Positions 5,778-12,917 of a DNA stretch of 15,199 bases are shown piece by piece. This DNA is from Thomasclavelia sp. (GTDB lineage Bacteria > Bacillota_I > Bacilli_A > Erysipelotrichales > Erysipelotrichaceae): assembly GCA_020024765.1 (NCBI GenBank), contig JAHHTG010000020.1, positions 1-15,199 of the forward strand, read 5' to 3'. The translations under genes were made by a program, and so were the position numbers. A model generated the notes under the pieces. The model did not search any database and was not told the DNA's origin. It saw only the letters and a program-made list of their open reading frames with translations. How positions within the stretch are numbered: the first letter of the stretch is position 1; the number at the start of each line of letters is the position of its first letter.

Positions 5778-8169
5778 TGGATATTTAGCACGTCTAAGAA
5801 TTTTAATTGGTGATGAAGGCATTGATGTACTTTCTAACCGTCGAGTTATGATTTGTGGTACTGGTGGGGTTGGCTCGTTTGTTGCAGAAGCTTTGGCACG
5901 ATCTGGTATCGGCGAACTGGTACTCGTAGACTTTGATGTCGTTGAAGAATCGAATCTTAATCGCCAATTAATGAGCGATAAAGCCCATATTGGGCAAAAT
6001 AAGACGCAAGTCTTGAAAGAGAGGTTACAATTAATAAGCAACGTTAGAGTTGAAACAATAGATACTTTCATCGATGAAGATTTTGTTTTACCTGAACATT
6101 TAGATTATGTTGTGGATTGTATTGATACTCTAACTTCAAAATTTATTTTGGTTAAGAAGTGTCATCAAGCTAAGGTTCCAGTATTGAGTTCACTTGGTAC
6201 GGCTTGTCGCTTGAATCCCGAAAATATCCGCTATACAACATTAGATAAGACACGTAATGATCCGTTAGGCAAAGCTTTTCGTAACTTAGCCAAAAAGGAA
6301 CATTATCGTCATAAGATTGAAGTTGTCTATATCGATAGTCCGGCTATCGAACCTAAATATGTTGTGTTAAACAATAAGAATCGACCAACACTTGGTTCAA
6401 GCATTTTCGCTGTGGGTAGTGCTGGGTTATATATTGCATATATTGTCTGCTTAAAATTATTAGGAGGAACTATGAAATTTAAAGACTTTAAATATGAAAG
6501 AATTGCTTTTGAAGAAATCGCTGAAAAGTATGGCACTTTATTGGACCGCCTCGAAAAAGCTGAAGAAGTTAGCGAATTCAAAGAAATGTTCGATGAAATT
6601 AATGCATATCGTGGTCATCTACAAACAATGACAACCCTATGTTCAATTCGTTATACAGTTAATACTGCTGATGAATTCTATGCTGCTGAACAAGATTATT
6701 GGGATGAGACATCACCTAAGATTGCGGCTTTCGAAACACGTTTCGCTAAGATTTGCTTAGACTATAAGAAACGTGATGAATTAGGTATTCCAGAAACTTT
6801 CTTTTCGTTAAATGAAATGGCAACAAAGTGCTTTGATGAATGTATTATTGAAGACTTACAAGTTGAAAATAAGTTAGTGAGCGAATATTCAAAACTTAAA
6901 TCGAGTGCCAAGATTGAATTTGATGGTGAAGTTTATAACCTTACAAATATCGAACCGATGGTCAACAATAAAGATCGTGGTATTCGTGAACGTGCTTATG
7001 CCGCTGTTAATGAATTCTACGAAAAGAATGAAGCGGAATTTGACCGTATTTATGATGAATTAGTTAAAGTGCGTGATACAATGGCTAAGAAATTAGGATA
7101 TAAAGACTATATTGAACTTGGCTATTTAAGAATGTTCCGTCTTGACTACAACGCTGACATGGTATCAAACTATCGTCGCCAAATCTTAGAAGACGTTACA
7201 CCACTTGCATCACGTATTTACACTAAACAAGCCGAACGTTTAGGCTTAGATAAATTAAAGGCCTATGACTTAAATTTCCATTTCAATAGTGGTAACCCTA
7301 AACCTCATGGTACAGCTGATGAATTAGTTGCAAGTGCACGTAAAATGTATCATGAAATGTCGGAAGATACAGGTAAGTTCTTTGATATGATGTGCGACCA
7401 GGAATTATTTGATTTATTAGCTAAACCAAATAAAGATACTGGTGGTTATTGCACATTCTTACCAGATCAAGGTGTGCCATTCATTTTTGCGAATTTCCGC
7501 GGAACTTCAGGTGATGTTGATGTCTTAACACATGAAGCAGGTCACGCTTTCCAAAGTTATATGACAACTCATTACAATGACAACTTACCAGTTGATTTAA
7601 TTTATCCAACGATGGAAGCATGCGAAATTCATTCAATGTCTATGGAATTCTTCGCTCATCCTTGGATGGAATCATTCTTTAAGGAAGATGCAACTAAATA
7701 TGTTTACCAACATATTGCTGATGCCTTAACATTCTTGCCATATGGCGTTCTTGTTGACCATTTCCAACATGAAGTTTATGCGCATCCAGAAATGAGTCCT
7801 GCTGAACGTAAGGCAACATTCAGAAGACTTGAAAAATTATACATCCCAGAAAGAGACTACGAAGGTTATGGTGTTCTTGATAGAGGCGGTTATTTCTATC
7901 GTCAAGGTCACATCTTCGCTTCACCTTTCTACTACATTGATTACACACTAGCACAAGTTTGTGCCCTTCAATTCTACTCAAGAACGCTTGAAAAGGATCC
8001 AGAAGCATGGCATGACTACATCAACTTATGTAAACTTGGCGGCACTAAGAGTTTCTTAAAACTTGTGGAAGCTGCTAATCTTAAATCACCATTCGAAGAC
8101 GGCTGTTTAAAGAATGTCGTTAAGAATATGGAAATCGAATTAGATAAGATTGATGATAAAGCACTTTAA
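5770..8169 (+). CDS. tcdA: In-frame fusion: tRNA t6A dehydratase TcdA (N-term) with oligoendopeptidase F (C-term)
   Basis: One 799-codon frame with two complete proteins end to end. Residues 1-234 are TcdA (CsdL), an E1-like enzyme that uses ATP to cyclise t6A37 in tRNA: Rossmann/ATP motif GTGGVGSF (30-37), ALARSGIGELVLVDFD, SNLNRQ (61-66) and VVDCIDT (114-120). The 234 residues and the ending SIFAVGSAGLYIAYIVCLKL are what a stand-alone TcdA has at its C-terminus. Residue 235 is the Met of a normal PepF start, preceded by a strong ribosome site, yet there is no stop codon between. TcdA can therefore be made only as a fusion, unless termination or cleavage occurs. The start ATG has AAGGAG 7 nt upstream inside miaA. 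A sequencing error that removed a stop is the main alternative. Confidence 0.85.
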   Translation: MNNGYLARLRILIGDEGIDVLSNRRVMICGTGGVGSFVAEALARSGIGELVLVDFDVVEESNLNRQLMSDKAHIGQNKTQVLKERLQLISNVRVETIDTFIDEDFVLPEHLDYVVDCIDTLTSKFILVKKCHQAKVPVLSSLGTACRLNPENIRYTTLDKTRNDPLGKAFRNLAKKEHYRHKIEVVYIDSPAIEPKYVVLNNKNRPTLGSSIFAVGSAGLYIAYIVCLKLLGGTMKFKDFKYERIAFEEIAEKYGTLLDRLEKAEEVSEFKEMFDEINAYRGHLQTMTTLCSIRYTVNTADEFYAAEQDYWDETSPKIAAFETRFAKICLDYKKRDELGIPETFFSLNEMATKCFDECIIEDLQVENKLVSEYSKLKSSAKIEFDGEVYNLTNIEPMVNNKDRGIRERAYAAVNEFYEKNEAEFDRIYDELVKVRDTMAKKLGYKDYIELGYLRMFRLDYNADMVSNYRRQILEDVTPLASRIYTKQAERLGLDKLKAYDLNFHFNSGNPKPHGTADELVASARKMYHEMSEDTGKFFDMMCDQELFDLLAKPNKDTGGYCTFLPDQGVPFIFANFRGTSGDVDVLTHEAGHAFQSYMTTHYNDNLPVDLIYPTMEACEIHSMSMEFFAHPWMESFFKEDATKYVYQHIADALTFLPYGVLVDHFQHEVYAHPEMSPAERKATFRRLEKLYIPERDYEGYGVLDRGGYFYRQGHIFASPFYYIDYTLAQVCALQFYSRTLEKDPEAWHDYINLCKLGGTKSFLKLVEAANLKSPFEDGCLKNVVKNMEIELDKIDDKAL
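6462..6467 (+). promoter_or_regulatory. Internal ribosome site for PepF inside the fusion frame
   Basis: AGGAGG lies 4 nt before ATG 6472, inside the tcdA-pepF frame (codons GGA GGA ACT ATG). It is one of the strongest Shine-Dalgarno sequences in the window, which argues that PepF is also translated on its own. Confidence 0.8.
6472..8169 (+). CDS. pepF: M3 family oligoendopeptidase F, separately started form
   Basis: A cytoplasmic zinc metallopeptidase that degrades oligopeptides. The 565 residues from ATG 6472 form a full-length M3B peptidase beginning MKFKDFKYER, a common PepF start. The zinc motif HEAGH is at residues 354-358 of this form (588-592 of the fusion). The third ligand is Glu385 in EACEIHSMSMEFF, placed 31 residues after the first His as in thimet oligopeptidase. 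The C-terminal GYFYRQGHIFASPFYYIDYTLAQ is the usual substrate-site region. The same frame continues upstream into TcdA without a stop. The BI-1 family gene follows after 22 nt. Confidence 0.93.
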   Translation: MKFKDFKYERIAFEEIAEKYGTLLDRLEKAEEVSEFKEMFDEINAYRGHLQTMTTLCSIRYTVNTADEFYAAEQDYWDETSPKIAAFETRFAKICLDYKKRDELGIPETFFSLNEMATKCFDECIIEDLQVENKLVSEYSKLKSSAKIEFDGEVYNLTNIEPMVNNKDRGIRERAYAAVNEFYEKNEAEFDRIYDELVKVRDTMAKKLGYKDYIELGYLRMFRLDYNADMVSNYRRQILEDVTPLASRIYTKQAERLGLDKLKAYDLNFHFNSGNPKPHGTADELVASARKMYHEMSEDTGKFFDMMCDQELFDLLAKPNKDTGGYCTFLPDQGVPFIFANFRGTSGDVDVLTHEAGHAFQSYMTTHYNDNLPVDLIYPTMEACEIHSMSMEFFAHPWMESFFKEDATKYVYQHIADALTFLPYGVLVDHFQHEVYAHPEMSPAERKATFRRLEKLYIPERDYEGYGVLDRGGYFYRQGHIFASPFYYIDYTLAQVCALQFYSRTLEKDPEAWHDYINLCKLGGTKSFLKLVEAANLKSPFEDGCLKNVVKNMEIELDKIDDKAL

Positions 8170-8191
8170 AATATAAATAAGGAGGAACTTA

Positions 8192-8887
8192 ATGGAATTT
8201 AATCGTATTTACGATGAACGTACATACACTTTTTCTGATTTTTTAACTAGCACCTTTAGTTACATGGTTGTTGGTTTATTGATTACAGCTGTTACAAGCT
8301 TATTTGGATATCAATTTTTTGGTCATATCCTAACAAGTTTTGGTGGCATGATGTTGATTGCGATTATGCAAGTCGGCATCTCAGTCTTCTTTAGTTCAAG
8401 ACTATTGAATATGGAACCAAGTACAGCACGTCTTTGTTTCTTGACATATTCATTCTTAACAGGAGTGACATTATCTTACTTACCATATGTCTATGGTGGT
8501 GGTACGTTATTTGTTGCCGTAGCAATGACAATAACAGTCTTCATTGCGATGGCTGTGATTGGTCATACAACTCATACGGATATGACAAGAATCCAACCAT
8601 ATTTATTTGCCGGTTTAATCGCATTATTAATCACAACTGTGCTTAATGCTTTCTTCTTCCATTCATTTGGCTTAGATGCCATGTTGAATTACGCAGGAAT
8701 TATTATTTTCTTAGGTTTAATTGCCTATGATATGCAAAGATTACGTCAACTATATAATAGTGGGATGTATGAAGAAGAACTCGGCAAAAAATTAGCGATT
8801 TATGGGGCTTTCACTTTGTATCTAGACTTTATCAACGTTTTCTTACGTGTTTTACAAATTTTAGCTGCTAACCGCGATAACGATTAA
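8192..8887 (+). CDS. Bax inhibitor-1 (BI-1/YccA/YetJ) family membrane protein
   Basis: A 231-residue integral membrane protein with about seven hydrophobic segments and a short soluble N-terminus (MEFNRIYDERTYTFSDF). The family hallmarks near the C-terminus are GLIAYDMQRLRQLY (Asp180) and LYLDFINVFLRVLQI (Asp212). The B. subtilis homolog YetJ is a pH-sensitive calcium leak channel that depends on a pair of Asp residues; the role here is inferred from that. AAGGAGG lies 6 nt before the ATG, and the gene is the last in the miaA operon before a hairpin terminator. Confidence 0.92.
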   Translation: MEFNRIYDERTYTFSDFLTSTFSYMVVGLLITAVTSLFGYQFFGHILTSFGGMMLIAIMQVGISVFFSSRLLNMEPSTARLCFLTYSFLTGVTLSYLPYVYGGGTLFVAVAMTITVFIAMAVIGHTTHTDMTRIQPYLFAGLIALLITTVLNAFFFHSFGLDAMLNYAGIIIFLGLIAYDMQRLRQLYNSGMYEEELGKKLAIYGAFTLYLDFINVFLRVLQILAANRDND

Positions 8888-8890
8888 TTT

Positions 8891-8915
8891 AAAAGGCTGG
8901 AATTTCTAGCCTTTT
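8891..8915 (+). terminator. Intrinsic terminator after the BI-1 family gene
   Basis: AAAAGGCT pairs with AGCCTTTT around a 9-nt loop (GGAATTTCT), ending in a short T-run. It lies only 17 nt before the next ATG, so it either separates the hydrolase gene from the operon or works as a partial terminator. No clear promoter fits between the terminator and the next gene. Confidence 0.65.
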
Positions 8916-8932
8916 ATTCTATAGGAGGAATT

Positions 8933-9454
8933 ATGGAAGTTTTAGTAGTAGTAGATATGCAAAATGATTTTATCGATGGTGCATTAGGTAGTCCGATGGC
9001 ACAAGCTATTGTTCCAAATGTCATTGATAAAATTAAACATTTTGATGGCTTAGTTTTAGCAACTAGAGATACTCATTTTGAAAATTATATGGATACTCAA
9101 GAAGGCCATAATTTACCTGTACCTCATTGTATTAAAGGTACATATGGTCATAAGATTAATAGCGAAATCGCAAAATTAATTAAGACCGAACCTATTGATA
9201 AAATAACTTTCGGTAGTGTGGAACTTGCGACTAAGTTAAAAGAAATCGATGCCAAAGAACATATTGATAAAGTTACATTTATTGGTCTATGTACTGATAT
9301 CTGTGTTATTTCAAATGCGATGGTTACAAAGGCCTTTATGCCTGAAGTACCAATTGCTGTAGATGCGAAATGTTGTGCAGGCGTTACTGAAGAAAGCCAT
9401 TTAACAGCATTATCTGCCTTAAAAGCGTGCCAAATTGCGATTGAAAACGCATAA
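8933..9454 (+). CDS. Nicotinamidase/isochorismatase family cysteine hydrolase
   Basis: A 173-residue cytoplasmic hydrolase. The catalytic triad is visible as Asp8 (VDMQNDF), Lys68 (HCIKGT) and Cys124 (GLCTDICVISNA). Asp46 and His48 in TRDTHF are candidate metal ligands of the nicotinamidase type. Nicotinamide deamidation for NAD salvage is the best guess, but the family also includes other amidases and the substrate cannot be settled from sequence. AGGAGG lies 4 nt before the ATG. The gene follows the BI-1 terminator by 17 nt and could depend on read-through. Confidence 0.85.
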   Translation: MEVLVVVDMQNDFIDGALGSPMAQAIVPNVIDKIKHFDGLVLATRDTHFENYMDTQEGHNLPVPHCIKGTYGHKINSEIAKLIKTEPIDKITFGSVELATKLKEIDAKEHIDKVTFIGLCTDICVISNAMVTKAFMPEVPIAVDAKCCAGVTEESHLTALSALKACQIAIENA

Positions 9455-9465
9455 AATGGCTCTTT

Positions 9466-9506
9466 ATAACTTTTTTCTAACTAAACATACTGTAATATAA
9501 AGTTAT
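9466..9506 (+). promoter_or_regulatory. Promoter region of the two-component/ABC operon, with inverted repeat
   Basis: There is no ribosome site before ATG 9505. A -10-like TAATAT (9493-9498) ends 6 nt before it, as in miaA and the MATE gene, so a leaderless start is plausible. The -35 is not convincing. ATAACTTT (9466-9473) and AAAGTTAT (9499-9506) form a perfect 8-bp inverted repeat that brackets the -10 box and reaches into the start codon, which could be an autoregulatory site. Confidence 0.4.
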
Positions 9507-10188
9507 GAGAATACTATTAGTCGAAGATGAAAGAGATTTAAATTTTATTCTAGTTAAAGGACTCAAGAAAGTTGGTTATGCCGTTGATCCTGCATATGAT
9601 GGTGAAGAAGCGCTTGAGCTTTTTGACATTAATGAATATGACATAGTGATTTTGGATCTAAACTTACCGGTTATTGATGGTATGGAAGTTTTAAAGAAAA
9701 TCCGTCAAAATAATCAATCAGTTAAAGTATTAATTCTGTCTGCACGTTCAAGCATTGATGAGAGAGTTGCGGGACTTGATGCAGGAGCTAACGATTATTT
9801 AGTTAAGCCATTTGACTTTAAAGAATTGGAAGCGCGAATTCGTAATTTGTTACGCATGAATTTTGCGAAACGTCCTTCTATTCTAAAGGTTCAAGATTTG
9901 TCAGTTGATACCAATACAAAGAAGGTCTTCATTAGTGATCAAGAAGTGGAATTAACACGTAAAGAATATAGCATTCTTGAGTATTTTATTATGAATCAAG
10001 ATCGTTTGATTTCGAATGAAGAATTATTTGAACACATCTGGGATTGTGAAGCTGATGAATTCTCGAATACATTGAAGTTCCATATGCATTCTTTAAAGAA
10101 GAAATTAGCAAACGTCAGTCCGAAAGAATATATCGTGAATAAACGTGGTCAAGGTTATCGAATCCGAGGTGAGCATGAAGAAGATTAG
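9505..10188 (+). CDS. OmpR/PhoB-type response regulator
   Basis: A 227-residue transcription factor. The N-terminal receiver has acidic residues Glu7 and Asp8, the phospho-acceptor Asp51 (VILDLNLPVIDG), Ser78 and Lys100 (DYLVKPF). Residues 127-224 are a winged-helix DNA-binding domain (VELTRKEYSILEYF and the wing VNKRGQGYRI). It is the first gene of a five-gene run and overlaps the kinase gene by 14 nt, so the two are partners. The likely target is this operon itself. Confidence 0.95.
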   Translation: MRILLVEDERDLNFILVKGLKKVGYAVDPAYDGEEALELFDINEYDIVILDLNLPVIDGMEVLKKIRQNNQSVKVLILSARSSIDERVAGLDAGANDYLVKPFDFKELEARIRNLLRMNFAKRPSILKVQDLSVDTNTKKVFISDQEVELTRKEYSILEYFIMNQDRLISNEELFEHIWDCEADEFSNTLKFHMHSLKKKLANVSPKEYIVNKRGQGYRIRGEHEED

Positions 10189-11371
10189 TATTCGTATGCG
10201 CCTTTCATTAATGATTAGTGCATTGGTACTTGTGTGTATGCTGATTAATACAGGATTCACAGTCTTTAAGATTCAAGAAGTGGCCTATCATTCAAAAGAA
10301 GATATTGCTGAGAATAAAGAAAAGGCCGATAAAAATGCAGAAGCGAAAGCTAATGCAAAGAAGGAACAATTCTACAATAACGCTTTATCGAATTACTTTG
10401 CGAATGATACAAATAAAGAAGACGACGTTAAATTAATTGCTAGTACTGATACCGGTAGAGCTTATGATAAAGCCATTGCGATTATGGAAGAGGGTTATGA
10501 TGAAATAATTTCATCTCAAATTGAAACTTCCTTCTTGATAAGTGTGGTGGCCTTATTTATATCTTATTGGTTATCGGGCCGTTTATTAAAACCATTTAAG
10601 GAATTAGTCAGTGATATTGAAGGAGTTAATGCAAGTAACCTTAAAGATGCCTTGTCCATTGAACGGAAAGATGATGAGATTGGCCAAATTAAGCAAGCCA
10701 TTAATGTAACTTTCAATATACTAAATGATGCCTTAAATAGACAAAGGAACTTCACATCAAATGTTTCGCATGAACTAAAGACACCTTTAGCGGTGATGAA
10801 AACTTATGCACAAATCTTAGATGAAGATAGTACTAAAGAAGAGTTCTTAATTGCGAATAATGTTCAACTTAAAAATATTGATCGCATGAATAATTTAATT
10901 AATGATTTCATGACTTATGTCAGCAATGATAAAATTGTTTATGAAACGGTTAATCTTAAAAATACGATTGATGAATTAGTTGAAGATTTTAAAGATACCG
11001 CAAGTGATAAACATATTGAATTTGAAGTCAGCGTGCCAAATATTACGGTTGAATCGAACGAAATCTTATTAAGAAGATTAATTTCGAATTTAATTAAGAA
11101 TGCAATTAAGTATAATAAAACGGATGGGAAGATTTTTATAACTTTTGAAAAGAATACCTTAACTGTACGTGACACAGGTATTGGTATTCCTGAAGATAAG
11201 TTAGAAGATATCTTTGAACCATTGTTTTGTGTTGATCAATCACGAAGCCGAGAACTAGGAGGTTCTGGTTTAGGCCTCGCGATTGTTAAAAATATTTGTG
11301 ATGTCTTGGGTTATAAGATTGAGGTATATTCAAAATTAACTCATGGCACTGAATTTATTATTAAGTTATAA
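10175..11371 (+). CDS. Membrane sensor histidine kinase
   Basis: A 398-residue kinase with start ATG 10175 (GAGG 5 nt upstream); a start at 10145 has no ribosome site and would add 10 residues read out of frame from the regulator gene. Transmembrane segments are at about 9-29 and 118-136. The roughly 85-residue outside part is highly charged (Lys/Glu/Ala-rich at 40-65) and matches no sensor domain I know. A HAMP-like linker follows, then HisKA with His199 (SNVSHELKTPLAVMKTY), N box NLIKNAIKYN (Asn305, Asn309), G1 DTGIGIP (333) and G2 GGSGLGLAI (362-370). The short ectodomain and its place next to an ABC transporter resemble kinases that take their signal from a partner protein. Confidence 0.93.
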   Translation: MKKISIRMRLSLMISALVLVCMLINTGFTVFKIQEVAYHSKEDIAENKEKADKNAEAKANAKKEQFYNNALSNYFANDTNKEDDVKLIASTDTGRAYDKAIAIMEEGYDEIISSQIETSFLISVVALFISYWLSGRLLKPFKELVSDIEGVNASNLKDALSIERKDDEIGQIKQAINVTFNILNDALNRQRNFTSNVSHELKTPLAVMKTYAQILDEDSTKEEFLIANNVQLKNIDRMNNLINDFMTYVSNDKIVYETVNLKNTIDELVEDFKDTASDKHIEFEVSVPNITVESNEILLRRLISNLIKNAIKYNKTDGKIFITFEKNTLTVRDTGIGIPEDKLEDIFEPLFCVDQSRSRELGGSGLGLAIVKNICDVLGYKIEVYSKLTHGTEFIIKL

Positions 11372-11386
11372 AAGGAGAATAGAGTA

Positions 11387-12895
11387 ATGAGTGATAAAGA
11401 CTTTTTAAGCAACATCGCTTCCGAAGCCAAGAAACCAGAAAGTTTTAAGGAAGAGGTTCGCGTTCCCGTCCAAAAAGAAAAGAAACCAATTAAACCAGCT
11501 TATATCGCAATTCCAGTTGTTGTTTTAGCGATTGTTGCGGTTGTGGTTTATTTCTTGATGTTTAGTGCCAAGATTGAAATGCCTTCATTTGTCGGACAAA
11601 CTAAACAAGAAGTTGGTCAATGGGTTAAACAACAAGGCGTTGAAGCAAGCGGTTTAGTATTTAGTGAAGAATATAATTTCGACTTTGAAGAAGGCCAAAT
11701 TATCTCTCAAAGTATTGAACCAGGTAAAAAGGTAAAAGAAAACGTTAAGTTAAACTTTATCGTATCTTTGGGTGCCGACCCTGAAGAAGAAATCAGTTTG
11801 CCAGATATTTCGAGCATGACTAAATCAGAAATTCAAGACTGGGCTGATGAAAATAAATTATTAAAGATGAAGATTACAACTTCGTTCAGCGAAACAGTCG
11901 CAAAAGATGAAGTTATTTCATTTAACGTTAAAGGCTGTGAATCGGAATCATTCACACGTGGCTGTACTTTAAACATTTCAGTTTCTAAAGGACCTCAACC
12001 AGCTGGTGTCATCAAAGTTCAAAACTTTGTCGGAAAGAATGTAGCTGAAGTACAATCTTGGGCTGAAAAGAATAAAGTTGTTTTAAATGTAGTTGATGTC
12101 TTCAACGATGATAAAGCTGTTGGTGAAGTATTAACACAATCTATTAAAGAAAACGAAACTTTACAAGAAAAACAAGAATTAACAGTAACAGTATCAAAAG
12201 GCAAGGGTGTTAAAGTTCCTAATTTCGCATCAATGTCTAATCAAGAAGTTGATAAGTGGCTAACAGACCATTCTGATGTAGTTGAAGTTACTAAGAAATA
12301 CTATGATTCAACTAAACATATCATCTCTCAAAGTGTAGGCGCTAATGGTATGGTAAGTTCTGAAGACAAGTTAAAAATTACAATTAACTTAGGAAATACA
12401 TTCTATCTAGATGATGAATTAGTTAATGGTAGTGGAATTGTCTCTGTTGGTCAGCGTTATGATAAGTTAGTTGATTTCTGCAATAATATTCGTTATTTAG
12501 GTATTGATTCATATGCTGGTCAATGGGGTGAAAATACTGAAGTATATTCAGAAACATATCATAAGGGCGAAATTGTATCAATTGAAGCTTCAAGTTACAG
12601 TACAGGTGAAGTATTCAGCCTTCAAGATCGTTTACCATTGAATGTAAGATTCAGCGTTGTTCTATCAAAAGGTAAGATTAGTTACCTAGACAATAAAGAC
12701 TTAAAGTTAACTAGTGGTGAAAAATTCTCAACTGCCAAATTAGTTGATGCATTAGTTGCGGCTAAGGTTCCATTTGACAATCAAGCAAGTGGAGAAACTT
12801 GTACTTTAACTATTGGCGATAAGCAACACTCTGAATTAGTTAAAATCAATGGCAACATCCAAATCATCGAAGGTGATAAGATTGTTCTACAATAA
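11387..12895 (+). CDS. Membrane-anchored PASTA-domain protein without kinase domain
   Basis: A 502-residue protein with a charged cytoplasmic tail (1-37), one transmembrane helix (about 38-60) and a long outside part. Four PASTA-type repeats are visible at about 64-128, 135-202, 208-272 and 275-336, each running from a P-x-F/I-x-G/S-M-like start to an I/V-x-V-S-K/L-G end. A C-terminal region (337-502) contains a weaker PASTA-like piece (about 385-428). Cys184 and Cys193 could pair, and Cys365 and Cys472 may also. PASTA domains bind peptidoglycan or muropeptides in PrkC/PknB kinases and some PBPs; here no kinase or transpeptidase domain is present. AAAGGAG precedes the ATG, 15 nt after the kinase gene. 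A signal-binding or scaffold subunit for the operon is inference. Confidence 0.88.
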   Translation: MSDKDFLSNIASEAKKPESFKEEVRVPVQKEKKPIKPAYIAIPVVVLAIVAVVVYFLMFSAKIEMPSFVGQTKQEVGQWVKQQGVEASGLVFSEEYNFDFEEGQIISQSIEPGKKVKENVKLNFIVSLGADPEEEISLPDISSMTKSEIQDWADENKLLKMKITTSFSETVAKDEVISFNVKGCESESFTRGCTLNISVSKGPQPAGVIKVQNFVGKNVAEVQSWAEKNKVVLNVVDVFNDDKAVGEVLTQSIKENETLQEKQELTVTVSKGKGVKVPNFASMSNQEVDKWLTDHSDVVEVTKKYYDSTKHIISQSVGANGMVSSEDKLKITINLGNTFYLDDELVNGSGIVSVGQRYDKLVDFCNNIRYLGIDSYAGQWGENTEVYSETYHKGEIVSIEASSYSTGEVFSLQDRLPLNVRFSVVLSKGKISYLDNKDLKLTSGEKFSTAKLVDALVAAKVPFDNQASGETCTLTIGDKQHSELVKINGNIQIIEGDKIVLQ

Positions 12896-12917
12896 TCACT
12901 AACAGAAAGGAGCAATT

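Noticed and set aside
10145..10174. Upstream start for the histidine kinase
   Set aside because: The extra 10 residues are the regulator C-terminus read in another frame without a ribosome site; ATG 10175 has GAGG at good distance.
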